Shown: positions 20,104-29,090, counted from the stretch's first letter. The stretch: DNA of 64,000 nt from Erwinia sp. E_sp_B01_1 (GCF_036865545.1 NZ_CP142208.1:1240001-1304000), one strand, 5' to 3'. The notes: generated from the sequence alone by a model not told the origin. Made by a program: numbers and translations.

Positions 20104-20459
20104 TTTCCCTCCCTGAAAACAACGTATTTTGAATAGAAGAAGCCCATGACAAGGCTCACAGCGGAAAACGTAATAAGCGTGACGAGCGAGGGCAGATTAA
20201 GGCTGTCGCTCATTTGCCCTACAGATGCGGCCATAGCACCCATGAATCCTAGATATATCAGATAGCGCCCTGTGGTGGCTTTACCCCTGAATGTGAATCT
20301 CGCATTGGCGAAGAATGAGAAAGTAACCGCCACGAAGAATGCAGACATGTTTGAAAATGCCTGATTAACTCCGGAGGCATGCACGGCAAAGAAAACAGCC
20401 CAGTGCACAGCAGTATTTATGACGCCTACAGATGCATACCTTGCGAATAGTTTATACAT
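20100..20459 (-). CDS. gtrA: GtrA-family flippase
   Basis: 119 residues with four predicted membrane helices and the family pattern [41 protein letters not shown]. It is thought to flip undecaprenyl-P-glucose to the periplasm for the downstream transferase. First gene of the minus-strand cluster, transcribed away from the SOS gene pair. Confidence 0.92.
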   Translation of the reverse strand: MYKLFARYASVGVINTAVHWAVFFAVHASGVNQAFSNMSAFFVAVTFSFFANARFTFRGKATTGRYLIYLGFMGAMAASVGQMSDSLNLPSLVTLITFSAVSLVMGFFYSKYVVFREGK

Positions 20460-20568
20460 GTTATCTTCTTGAGTTATTTACGGATAAATCTTACCACCTG
20501 TTAATGGGATGGCAAGGGATCACCATTTTTTCGTAAAGAATCTTGATAGCCCACACCGATCAATAATA

Positions 20569-20584
20569 CTGTATATAAAAACAG
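20569..20584. promoter_or_regulatory. LexA (SOS) box
   Basis: CTGTATATAAAAACAG has the CTG-N10-CAG frame with an AT-rich core and differs little from the enterobacterial consensus. It lies 22 bases before the start of the 20607 gene, placing that gene and the coupled UmuD-like gene under SOS control. Confidence 0.85.
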
Positions 20585-20606
20585 TATTTTGACAGGGAGG
20601 ATTATC

Positions 20607-20849
20607 ATGGCAAGACGACAAGACATACCAGCTGCATTCAGTGTCAGCTTACAGATTGACAGCAGGGGGCGGCGCACGGTCACCACGGTGGACTTCGTGC
20701 GCAATCTCGAGGCGGTAAATCATTACTTCGGGATGGCTGAGGCTAACCGGTGGATAAAATTCTACCGTACCGATTTCCGCGACGTTTCGACTGAAGAGGG
20801 TGAGCGCCGCACCTGGAAGCAATTCAATACCGGCGGCGGAGGTTACTAA
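20607..20849 (+). CDS. SOS-controlled small prophage protein
   Basis: 80 residues from ATG 20607 with AGGGAGG ahead. SVSLQIDSRGRRTVTTVDFV and NHYFGMAEANRWIKFYRTDF are familiar from enterobacterial prophages, where such genes sit beside umuD-like genes, but no function is known to me. It is the first gene after the LexA box, and its stop overlaps the next ATG (TAATG). Confidence 0.75.
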   Translation: MARRQDIPAAFSVSLQIDSRGRRTVTTVDFVRNLEAVNHYFGMAEANRWIKFYRTDFRDVSTEEGERRTWKQFNTGGGGY

Positions 20850-21169
20850 TGGGCTTTCCTTCACCTGCTACCGATTATATAGAATCTCGTATCTGCATTA
20901 ATCACATATGCCAGATGCGCCCCAGCGTCGCTCTGTTTGAAATTGACGGCATCCTTCACCTGCTGGATAGCGATCTGCGTCCATCAGATGGCGATGTGCT
21001 CTGTTACGAGCTGTACGGCGAAAGGGGGATAGGTAAGCTAATGGGCGGGGCAATCATCACCCGTGACGGTGACGCGCTGGAGGGTAACTCTCTGGAGGAT
21101 GTGATGGTGCTGGGAAAGGTAACGTTCATGGTGGCGAAAGCTCACGATGATGAGCGGCCGATAATTTGA
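20849..21169 (+). CDS. UmuD-like (S24 fold) protein without the catalytic Ser motif
   Basis: 106 residues. The start MGFPSPATDYIESRICIN matches the UmuD region GFPSPAADYVEQRI, and RPSDGDVLCYELYGE matches the S24 strand after the active site. The Ser-Met motif (SGDSM) and the Lys of the dyad are absent, and the protein is shorter than UmuD (139). It probably cannot self-cleave. It is coupled to an SOS gene; a role in modulating the host UmuD/LexA/repressor response is inference. Confidence 0.65.
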   Translation: MGFPSPATDYIESRICINHICQMRPSVALFEIDGILHLLDSDLRPSDGDVLCYELYGERGIGKLMGGAIITRDGDALEGNSLEDVMVLGKVTFMVAKAHDDERPII

Positions 21170-21200
21170 CGGCTGGGTTGCCCGTGTAAAGTGTCAGGTT

Positions 21201-21264
21201 AGTGACGTCACTACGGTGTCATCGGAGTGTCACTGTTACGTCACTGCTTGCCTTAAAGTCACTT
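21201..21264. repeat. Cluster of GTCACT repeats near the att site (possible integrase arm sites)
   Basis: A perfect palindrome AGTGACGTCACT (21201-21212) is followed by GTGTCACTG (21228-), ACGTCACTG (21238-) and AAGTCACTT (21256-). Spaced repeats of one hexamer about 50-110 bases inside an attachment site are what arm-type integrase sites look like. No protein evidence. Confidence 0.45.
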
Positions 21265-21315
21265 GTGAATGCAGATAAGGCCAGTGTTTACAGTAAGTTA
21301 ATTATACCTCGACGT

Positions 21316-21361
21316 TCTTCTAAGCCGTAGGTCACAGGTTCGAATCCTGTAGGGCGTACCA
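21316..21361 (+). other. att site: 3' half of tRNA-Arg(UCU)
   Basis: From the anticodon-loop part (CTTCTAA) through GCCGT, the T arm with GGTTCGAATCC and the 3' GGGCGTACCA this equals the 3' half of an argU-like tRNA. The 5' half is missing here: the bases before CTTCTAA do not pair as the D arm or anticodon stem should. It marks the right end of the prophage and the left end of the next element. The intact tRNA should be to the left of the window. Confidence 0.75.
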
Positions 21362-21536
21362 TTTTCAAGTCAACACACCTCTACTGAATTCGCTTTTTAT
21401 CCTTTATACTCCCTGAAATTACTGAATTTTTCTGTCACGAGCTCTACCGAGGTCAACTCAGTTATACCCAAATCAAGTGGTATCTAGGGGCCTTTGCTAG
21501 GGCTCATCTCGATCAATGGAAATTAGGGGCTCCTTC

Positions 21537-22752
21537 ATGCCACTAAATGCACGACAGATTGATACTGCAAAACCCAAAGAAAAAGAATACAAGCTCACCG
21601 ATGGTGGTGGTCTGTATCTGTTGGTGAAGCCTAATGGGGCGAGATACTGGCGTTTGAAGTATCGTTTTTTTGGGGAAAGAGAAAAAGCTTTCTATCGGTG
21701 TTTATCCTGATATTTCTTTGGCTGATGCTCGCTTGAAGCGAGAGGAAGCACGGAAGATCATCGCTTTAGGCGGTGACCCTGGAGAGGAAAAGAAAGCAGA
21801 AAAATTGGCTCAAAAGGCCAATGTCGAAAATACCTTCAAGGCTATCGCCCTGGAATGGCATGAGTACAAACGGCCTAACTGGTCGAAAGGCTATGCTGAA
21901 GATCTGATGGAAGCGTTCGAGAACGATATATTTCCTGATATTGGTAAGCGTCCCATTGCTGAGATCAAACCGCTCGAAGTGCTCAGTTCGCTGCGTAAAC
22001 TCGAAAAGCGGGGGGTGCTCGATAAACTGCGTAAAATCCGGCAGGCCTGCAATCAGGTATTTCGCTATGCCATCGTTACCGGCAGAGCTGAAACTAACCC
22101 GGCCTCTGAACTGGCAAGTGCCTTAACCGCGCCTAAGTCTACCCACTATCCCCATCTGTTAGCTGATGAACTCCCTGATTTCTTACAGGCTCTGGCCGCG
22201 TACTCTGGTAGTCCGATAACCCGACTGGCTACTCGGATTCTGATGTTGACCGGAGTTCGTACCGTCGAACTTCGTCAGGCTGAATGGAAAGAGTTTGATT
22301 TCGATAAACGTGTTTGGGAAGTGCCGGTCGAAAGGATGAAAATGCGTCGTCCGCATCTGGTGCCTCTATCCGATCAAGTTGTGGTATCACTTCGTGAGAT
22401 CCAAGCCGTAACGGGCCGTTACAACCTGGTGTTCCCAGGCCGTAATGACATTACGAAACCGATGAGTGAAGCAAGTATCAATCAGGTACTTAAACGGATT
22501 GGGTATCATGGGAAGGCGACGGGGCACGGTTTCCGGCACACGATGAGTACTATCCTGCATGAACAAGGCTATAACACGGCGTGGATTGAGTTACAGCTTG
22601 CGCATGTGGATAAGAACACTATTCGTGGCACCTACAATCATGCACAGTATTTGGAGCAGCGCAGGGAGATGTTGCAGAGGTATGGGGATTATGTGGACAA
22701 CCTAAAGCTTTGTGGGGGTATAGTTCATGAGAATTTTAAGGGCCGAGCCTAA
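21537..22752 (+). pseudogene. Tyrosine integrase (P4 type), broken by a one-base insertion
   Basis: N-terminal arm-binding part from ATG 21537 (MPLNARQIDTAKPKEKEYKL, LTDGGGLYLLVKPNG) ends early at 21710. The rest continues in the +1 frame (KEKKLSIGVYPDISLADARLKREEARKII). Removing one G from the GGGG at 21672-21675 restores YRFFGKEKKLS. The catalytic set is present: R in GVRTVELR, HxxR in GHGFRHTM, H in QLAHVDKN and Y in RGTYNHAQYLEQRR. Located beside the att copy, so it belongs to the second element. Confidence 0.85.
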
Positions 22753-22926
22753 GTTAACATCTTATTGTTTAATTATTTCAACGGAATAAATCGACAGTGC
22801 TAGCTAAATTGCCGGCATTGCTGTTTTCAGCAGCCACATTTTTGTTTCGTTGAGATGACCTGCTCCCCGTTGATTAGTACACCCCGATGTTAGTAATGTC
22901 TTCATAAGCTACATGAGGACATCCCC

Positions 22927-23120
22927 ATGAAGAAGCGTTTTCCGACGAACAGATCATCAGTATTCTCCGCGAAGTCGAAGCTGATGTATCCACCCGTGAA
23001 CTCTGCCGCAAGCACGCTATTTCAGACGCTACCTTCTACACCTGGCGCAAGAAGTTCGGCGGCATGGAAGTACCCGAAGTGAAGCGGCTCAAGTCACTTT
23101 TGAGCCGACGCCGCCTTCTG
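22927..23120 (+). mobile_element. IS3-family orfA remnant
   Basis: After ATGAAGAAGCG a frame reading FSDEQIISILREVEADVSTRE, then LCRKHAISDATFYTWRKKFGG, is the HTH part of an IS3-group OrfA. One T is missing near the start (six codons in), and no OrfB or terminal repeats follow. The rest of 22753-23291 shows nothing else I can name. Confidence 0.75.
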
Positions 23121-23291
23121 GCCTAAAAAAACTGCTACAAACATGGGATCGCGCCAGCCAGTTTACCCAGTGACACATATGCCATGCGCAGGCGCGTGGT
23201 TAAAAAGAACTTTACGGCAGTTAAAAAATTTAAACCATTTCTTCCTACTGCCGATAGATATAGCTGTATCCATATAGGGCAGGGAATAAGC

Positions 23292-24227
23292 ATGTCTACG
23301 GGAAGAGTGCCTGATTATCTTCAGCAGGCCAGCAGACAGTCATCAGCTGCAATCAAATTATCCATTATCACTAGCCGCACTCCGCGCTTCGATTTGGAGC
23401 AGGATGTGTCCCTTTCATCGCAGATTCGCCAGCAGCTTAGCGAGGCGCTCGTTAAGATCAAGCACTATCACACCATCTATCAGATCTGGGGTTTTAGTGC
23501 AGTTGATCCAGTGGGTAAAGGGGTTATCCTCAACTTTTATGGCCCGCCGGGCACCGGTAAAACCCTTACCGCCGAAGCGCTGGCCGGATCGTTACAAATG
23601 AAGATCCTGATGGTCAGCATTGCTGATTTAGAAAGTAAATTTATGGGTGAAACGGCAAAAAACATTGTCGCATTGTTTCAACAGGCTGAGAGCGAAGGGG
23701 CGCTACTGTTTTTTGACGAGGCCGACACGCTGCTGGGCAAGCGCCTCTCATCGGTAACCCAAGGCATTGATAACGAAGTGAACGCTATGCGTTCAACTCT
23801 GCTGATTGAACTTGAAAATTACCAGGGCGTAGCGATTTTCGCCACCAACTTCGTGAAAAACTACGACACCGCCTTTCTTAGCCGTATCACACAGCATATC
23901 CACTTTGAACTTCCCGGCGAGGTCGAGCGCCTTTCCATTTGGTCCCGCATGATAGTGCCGGGCATTCCACTCGCGGTAACACGTGAACATTTGCTTGATC
24001 AGTTGGTGCAATCCTCTGCCGGGCTGTCGGGGCGCGACATCCGTAACTGTATGCGCCTTGCCCTGCCCAAAGCAGTGCAGATGCCGGATAAACCGCAACT
24101 CACGCCCGAGCATCTACAACAGGCCATTGTTCAGGTTCGTCAGGCCTGGGCCGCCGTGCAGTCGTCACCTCCTCAACAAACCTCATCTCCAACAGAGATG
24201 GCGCGAAAAATGCTCGGTGTGAGCTAA
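23292..24227 (+). CDS. AAA+ ATPase of a Zorya-like operon
   Basis: 311 residues from ATG 23292, chosen because the upstream frame to 23184 lacks family features and a GGGAA lies just ahead. A helical N-terminus is followed by a single AAA+ module: Walker A GPPGTGKT (residues 84-91), Walker B LLFFDEAD (138-145), sensor-1 ATN (184-186) and an SRITQH segment with a candidate Arg finger, then a lid ending about 290. It looks like FtsH/spastin-type remodelling ATPases without a protease. It is first of four genes, 11 bases before the next. ATP-driven remodelling of the partner proteins is inference. Confidence 0.85.
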   Translation: MSTGRVPDYLQQASRQSSAAIKLSIITSRTPRFDLEQDVSLSSQIRQQLSEALVKIKHYHTIYQIWGFSAVDPVGKGVILNFYGPPGTGKTLTAEALAGSLQMKILMVSIADLESKFMGETAKNIVALFQQAESEGALLFFDEADTLLGKRLSSVTQGIDNEVNAMRSTLLIELENYQGVAIFATNFVKNYDTAFLSRITQHIHFELPGEVERLSIWSRMIVPGIPLAVTREHLLDQLVQSSAGLSGRDIRNCMRLALPKAVQMPDKPQLTPEHLQQAIVQVRQAWAAVQSSPPQQTSSPTEMARKMLGVS

Positions 24228-24238
24228 GGAAAATCATT

Positions 24239-25477
24239 ATGGGTTTATTCAATTGGATAAGTTCTGCCTCGCGTGCTGTCGGCTCGGCAATCGTCAATAC
24301 GGCAAAAAGAATGGCGAACGATGCCATCAGCTGGATGGCGGAAGAAGCCGAAGGTTTTATGGGCAGTATCAGCCGCATGTGGCAGCGGGTAAAGCCCTTT
24401 ATTAACCATGTGCGGGTTGCGGTGCAAGCCATCAGTAAGTTCGTGCCCTGGCCATGGCTTCAAAAAGCGTTGCAGGGTATTGAGCTGTTGTTAGCCAGCC
24501 TGGAGCAGATCGAAAAAAGCGATCTGTTTATGCGGGTGAAAAAGGCCATTGAGTGGATAATTAAGTGGGCGAAGGAGTATCAGAAGAAGCAGATGGACGA
24601 AGCGGCCATGGCGGAAGCGCGCGCGAACGCACAGGCCTGGAATGAAGCACGAGCGCACATGCAGGATGAAGAACGGCCCATTGCCAGTGCCCTTAGTCTT
24701 ATGAACAACTACCTGCTGGTGAAAGCGGAAGTAGCGCTAGCGGTGAGTAAGGACGACCTGCAAGACTTTGAATACTTTCTGCGCCTGCGTGCGGTGCAAA
24801 AGCTGTTGGCATACTACGAAACCAGCATGATCAGTATTGAGCAGACCGGAGAAATTTCGCCGGATATGTACTTTATTGTTGAAGCTGCGCAGGCGCTGAT
24901 CGCCGAACAGGCCAGCTTCAGTGAAGCACAAATGCTAAAGCTGGATGAAATGACACAGCGTTTATTTGGTAAACCGATCATTCCGTTCATTTTTGAAGAG
25001 ATGATAATGGCCTGGGAGATCAACCGCAAATCTACCGAAGCAGAGTGGGAGGCCCTGAACCGACAACTGGCAAAAGAAAACATGCTATTAAAGCGTCTGA
25101 AACGTGCAGAAAGTTATAATGAAATTGAGCCAGATGAAGTAGTTGAGCTTAATAACTTGAATATATCCGTACCACGTGACACTGAAACGTTACAACAGTT
25201 GCAGCAGGAGGCGATGGAAAAACGCTTCTACGTCAATGCTGCCGAAGGCTTTTTGCAGATGCTGGAGAAAGATGAAGCCACTTTGTTGGTTGAAGGGCGC
25301 GACTACCTGCTGGAGCAGGGCGCAGAAGTGGGGCAGCTGTTAATGACATGTGCACAGCAAGGACGTAGCTGGTCCTCTCTCAGTACCGAACAGCAGGCGC
25401 TGATCGTCGACTTCGCCAATATTTTCGAGCAAGACTGTCGTGAGCGCACTGCACAGCTGGTAGAGGTGATGGGATGA
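24239..25477 (+). CDS. Unknown helical protein, second gene of the Zorya-like operon
   Basis: 412 residues, no family recognised. The N-terminal 60 residues are amphipathic (GLFNWISSASRAVGSAIVNT, ISWMAEEAEGFMGSISRMW), suggesting membrane association. About 60-130 is Trp/Lys-rich helix, and the rest is long Glu/Gln/Leu-rich helix with a gap rich in acidic residues near 305. There are no Walker, nuclease or protease motifs. It starts 11 bases after the ATPase stop with AAGGAAAA ahead, and its stop overlaps the ZorA-like start, so it is probably the system-specific effector or adaptor. Confidence 0.7.
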   Translation: MGLFNWISSASRAVGSAIVNTAKRMANDAISWMAEEAEGFMGSISRMWQRVKPFINHVRVAVQAISKFVPWPWLQKALQGIELLLASLEQIEKSDLFMRVKKAIEWIIKWAKEYQKKQMDEAAMAEARANAQAWNEARAHMQDEERPIASALSLMNNYLLVKAEVALAVSKDDLQDFEYFLRLRAVQKLLAYYETSMISIEQTGEISPDMYFIVEAAQALIAEQASFSEAQMLKLDEMTQRLFGKPIIPFIFEEMIMAWEINRKSTEAEWEALNRQLAKENMLLKRLKRAESYNEIEPDEVVELNNLNISVPRDTETLQQLQQEAMEKRFYVNAAEGFLQMLEKDEATLLVEGRDYLLEQGAEVGQLLMTCAQQGRSWSSLSTEQQALIVDFANIFEQDCRERTAQLVEVMG

Positions 25478-27018
25478 GTCTGCTAGAGGAGATTGGGCAC
25501 TTTTTACTTCCGGGCAACGACGCAATTCAACTCACTTTTTTTACCCTGATTGCACTCTCGATCCTGCTGTGCGTGATACTGGTCTGGCGCAATGCCCGGC
25601 AATCCAATTGGCAGCGTAACTGGCAGCAGGAAGGCAACAATGGCGAACAGGCCGGACTGACCACTGAACACGGTTCGGTGCCAGAACTGAGCCATGCTGT
25701 TGCCACCAACTCTGAGAAGATGGCGAACATCATGCCAGGAATGCTGCTGATCCTTGGTTTGTTAGGTACATTTCTGGGGCTGGGGCTGGCACTCGATAAG
25801 GCATCGGCGATTCTGCACAACAGCGGGACCTCCGCCGGAGCCATGGACAGCTCCATGCAGGACCTGATGGACATGATGCAGGGCCTTGGCACCAAATTTA
25901 AAACCTCGACATGGGGAATTATCGCCTTTCTGCTTCTAAAGGGCTGGGAGGCGCTGAATGGCTTTGAGGCGCGACGCCTCAACTGGTGTATTCAGCGGGT
26001 ACAGGCGCTGCAGCAGGAATCGCAGGAACAACTACGGGCGGAACAGCAGTTTGCTGTGGTGAGGGAAGAAACCCACCGCAACGCGCTGGCAAAGAGCATG
26101 GTAGCGGCCTTTAATGATCAGACCAGTGCACTATGCGAGGAGTTTTCTGCACAGGCTAAGCGGGCGGAGGAGAGTGAAGCGCAGCGTCATCAGTATCAAA
26201 TAGCGGTGTTGGGCGAGATCGCACAAATCAATGAGCAGTCGCGCGTACTACTCGAAACTTACATTTCTAATAATGATAAGAACCTTGTCGCGCTGAAGCA
26301 GGCGGCAAGCACTATGAGTACAGCGTCTCAGCAGGTGGCAGGATCTGCCAGCAGTCTTCAGCAGGTGGTGGATACGCTGGGTAGCGAGCTAAGCGTGGTA
26401 ATGGAGGGTGTGCGTAAGGAACTGGGGGAGGTGGTAAATGCCATGAGCGCAGACTTTAATCGCAATATCCAGCAGATGGGCGATCAGTTAGCAACTTCCG
26501 GGGCCGACATGCAACGTACCTTGGCACAGATTGAGGGGGCGCTTACGACCTCCATCGGCAATATGGATCGCGCCTTTGGAGAAAATATGACGAACATGGC
26601 TTCCTCACTCACCGTGGCCACTGATGATATCAGCCGGTCTGTTAACCGCATGTCGGATCAGATCGATCGCACTATGACTATGGTAGGCGAACAGACGGAG
26701 AAATCCGGCAAAATTCAGCGCACGGCGATGGAACAGTTTATGGACAGCAGCGATGTGCTGAACGTTAACGTGCAGGAGATGACGGGCTTTATTAAAAAGG
26801 TGACCGGTGAAATTGAGCAGGGGTTGCGCGCCGTTTCAACCAGCAATCAGCATACCCAAACCCTACTGAAGCGGTTTGGCGATATTGCTGAAGCGCAGCA
26901 AAACCTGCCGCAGGTGCTGACGGGCATCTCCGGCAGCATGGACGCATTAACTCAAGAGGCGCTCTCCCTGCGCAGAATGGCAACGGAACAGCGTATTGAG
27001 GCCATGCCAGTGCCATGA
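25474..27018 (+). CDS. zorA: ZorA-like MotA/ExbB-family proton channel with long coiled-coil tail
   Basis: 514 residues. Membrane helices at about 20-38 (LTFFTLIALSILLCVILVW), 90-110 (MLLILGLLGTFLGLGLAL) and 146-166 (WGIIAFLLLKGW), the GTFLGLGLALDKA pattern of ZorA. After residue 170 a long heptad-rich cytoplasmic tail (about 340 residues, Gln/Ala/Met-rich) follows, like the intracellular tail of ZorA motors. ATGA overlaps on both sides. It should form the stator ring around the ZorB-like dimer and move protons. Confidence 0.88.
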   Translation: MSLLEEIGHFLLPGNDAIQLTFFTLIALSILLCVILVWRNARQSNWQRNWQQEGNNGEQAGLTTEHGSVPELSHAVATNSEKMANIMPGMLLILGLLGTFLGLGLALDKASAILHNSGTSAGAMDSSMQDLMDMMQGLGTKFKTSTWGIIAFLLLKGWEALNGFEARRLNWCIQRVQALQQESQEQLRAEQQFAVVREETHRNALAKSMVAAFNDQTSALCEEFSAQAKRAEESEAQRHQYQIAVLGEIAQINEQSRVLLETYISNNDKNLVALKQAASTMSTASQQVAGSASSLQQVVDTLGSELSVVMEGVRKELGEVVNAMSADFNRNIQQMGDQLATSGADMQRTLAQIEGALTTSIGNMDRAFGENMTNMASSLTVATDDISRSVNRMSDQIDRTMTMVGEQTEKSGKIQRTAMEQFMDSSDVLNVNVQEMTGFIKKVTGEIEQGLRAVSTSNQHTQTLLKRFGDIAEAQQNLPQVLTGISGSMDALTQEALSLRRMATEQRIEAMPVP

Positions 27019-27665
27019 AAGAGAAGCCAAATGAGTGGATCTCCATTTCTGATTTGATGGCCGGTGTTATGGCAGTCGTGATGTTGATGCTGGTGATGTC
27101 GGTATTGCAGAACCGCTTTGCTGAATTTAAGCATCAGCAGGAAAAGAACAGCGGTATAGTGACAGAACAGCGCAAGCTGAACGGCCTGTTGCAGGCTATG
27201 CAAGAGACTGTGACAAAGCAGGGTGATGCAGCGTTAATCTATGTGGACATTGGCAGCGATAAAATTACCCTTCGCGACAAGGTGTTCTCTCGTGGCAGCG
27301 CCTGTATTACTCCGCAGGCGCGGGAAGCCTTGGCGCGCATTGCTCCTGGAATTGCAGAATTTATCAGCGGTTCTGCCAGCGCGGAGGTGTTTGTAGAGGG
27401 GCATACCGATAACCTGCAGGTCAGCAGTCCAGTCATTGATGCCGCACGCTTCTGTACCGTTTACGATGATAACTTTACCCTCTCAGCCGCCCGGGCTCGC
27501 GAGGCGCGTAAGCTGCTGATTACCTCACTGCAGGAAACTCAGGCGAAGCGGGTGATAGTGGCAGGGTTTGGAGACTCTCAGCCATTGCCTGACATTGACC
27601 CTAACGACGAACGGAACCGGAGGGTGGAAGTGCAGTTTCTGAACCGGGCCAGTAAACGGGAGTAA
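27015..27665 (+). CDS. zorB: ZorB-like inner-membrane/peptidoglycan-binding motor protein
   Basis: 216 residues. One N-terminal helix (ISISDLMAGVMAVVMLMLVMSVL) with Asp13 at its start, the place of the proton-carrying Asp in MotB/ZorB. After a short linker an OmpA-like domain has GHTDN (Asp132) and LSAARAREAR, the residues that grip diaminopimelate, and the NRRVEVQF ending. It anchors the motor in the cell wall. Last gene of the operon, coupled by an ATGA overlap. Confidence 0.88.
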   Translation: MKEKPNEWISISDLMAGVMAVVMLMLVMSVLQNRFAEFKHQQEKNSGIVTEQRKLNGLLQAMQETVTKQGDAALIYVDIGSDKITLRDKVFSRGSACITPQAREALARIAPGIAEFISGSASAEVFVEGHTDNLQVSSPVIDAARFCTVYDDNFTLSAARAREARKLLITSLQETQAKRVIVAGFGDSQPLPDIDPNDERNRRVEVQFLNRASKRE

Positions 27666-28365
27666 CCTCACTGGGTAAGGGGAAAGCGGCGGAAACTGCA
27701 GCGGAAGCGCCAATATGGGAAAAATGAGTTTATCGTTGCCGGCTTCCTTCATGGAGACCTTCAGCGGCGTCAGAGCATTGATTTTTTCCATCGCCGGCAT
27801 AAGGAACGTGCGCTTCATCCCGGCAAAGTTGACACGCTGGGAGTCAGGCAGGGCATAGCGCTCCGCAAGCTAGCCAGCAGAGGTTATCCAGATACCGGGT
27901 GACCGGTACTGGACATCAGCTTTCTTAGACCCGGATAACCCGTATCGAATTGCTCCGGCAACAGTCCAGCAACGTGTAGGTGGTGAACTGGCTGGTCAAT
28001 CCGGTCAGGTAAGGCATGAGCGCAGGTTTATCTCATTCGCCTACTGGCCCCGTCCGCGCCTGAGGCCGGCCAGGGCCAGTGGATCTTCTCGTATCCCCTT
28101 CTGAGGGAAAAGGTCACCTGGCGGTTCCCAGCTCATCATTCCCCTTGCGCACGTCGGCGCTAGCCGAGGCCTGGCTGATCTTGGAGGGCTGCTTGGAGAA
28201 TGGAAAATATCCAATGTTAAGCCTTTTTTTAAGCTGGAAGAAGTTGACGGGCTGTTTTGAGCAAGAAGTGGACATTATCGCTTGATAAAAATGCTATCTC
28301 AGGCACTTATAGATAGTCAGAAAACGCTAAACAGACAAAAAAGTAATCTGGAAAAAGGAGGAGTA
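27666..28365. other. Decayed stretch without an intact gene
   Basis: On the minus strand 27690-27860 reads as a protein fragment (ERYALPDSQRVNFAGMKR, FLMPAMEKINALTPLKV) with stops on both sides, and 28000-28200 shows further short minus-strand pieces. They look like the remains of a gene on that strand, but I cannot name it. No RNA gene or clean hairpin seen. Confidence 0.4.
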
Positions 28366-28683
28366 ATGCTTTTCGCATTAAAGTTTACCGATCACCCCGC
28401 GGCATACGATGTCAGAAAATAATATCTCATTCCTCATTTAGAGTGGTTGAAGCAGAAACAAGATGTGGTTAAGACTGCCGGTTCATTACGCGAAAAGCAT
28501 AACGATCAACCTGTCGGAGCTCTGTGGATAGTAAAGGCTGAGAATGTAGAAAATGCCTTAACATTATTTTCAGATGATCCGTTTTGGGTACATGGCTTGC
28601 GAGCATCTGTTGAAAATGTATCCTGGAGCCTGCCTTTGAGGACATGCTTAAAGATTGATGTTTATAACTTTCATTTTCTTTAA
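28366..28683 (+). pseudogene. YCII-domain protein interrupted by a stop
   Basis: ATG 28366 has a strong AAGGAGGAG. It reads MLFALKFTDHPAAYDVRK, then TAA, then resumes in the same frame with YLIPHLEWLKQKQDVVKTAG and LWIVKAENVENALTLFSDDPFW, which is the YciI-like ferredoxin-fold pattern (a small enzyme family with His/Asp active site). The nonsense codon at about 28420 would stop translation after 18 residues. The C-terminus also looks shifted after SWSLP. Confidence 0.7.
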
Positions 28684-28754
28684 TCCTGATGGCTACTTTA
28701 TCACCTGATAGATGCGAACCGTTGCCATTGGATTTGTAGATAATTCCAATAAGC

Positions 28755-28777
28755 TTAATGTCCGCTCCTCGCTCATA
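28755..28777 (+). repeat. 23-bp imperfect direct repeat, left copy
   Basis: The 23 bases from 28755 recur at 32806-32828 with two changes (common core AATGTCCGCT). The copies flank the HsdS tail and both DUF262 genes, so they could be the scar of insertion or excision. Confidence 0.5.
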
Positions 28778-29090
28778 GCTGTTCTGTTAGGTGGGGCAGC
28801 TGTGTGCCAGAAGCGGACATGACTAACATTACGATATGTTAATCAATGGGAAGCAGACCACGAATTGGACGGGACGCCTCTAAAGGCGTAGTGATAATAT
28901 TTTTTGTCTTCTAATGAGTATTTATATAATTTAGATAAATTTTATAATGATCAAACTTTATCAGGCTAAAAAATGAACGAAAAAGGAATTTGTGAACGCA
29001 TCAAGCTAGTCTGGTCCGATGCTAACCTGTTCCCCATTATTAAGAAATCGCGTCACCATTATTCTTTCCGATAAGGATTAGGATATTTAG

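Noticed and set aside
20480..20606. Dam/OxyR phase-variation switch before gtrA
   Set aside because: Two GATC sites are present but I could not find the OxyR-type spaced ATAG/CTAT repeats; kept only as a remark.
21316..21361. A complete tRNA-Arg gene
   Set aside because: Only the 3' half is present; the acceptor and D-arm 5' parts are absent.
23184..23291. N-terminal extension of the AAA+ protein (36 residues)
   Set aside because: Very basic, no match to the family, and a better ribosome binding site stands before ATG 23292.
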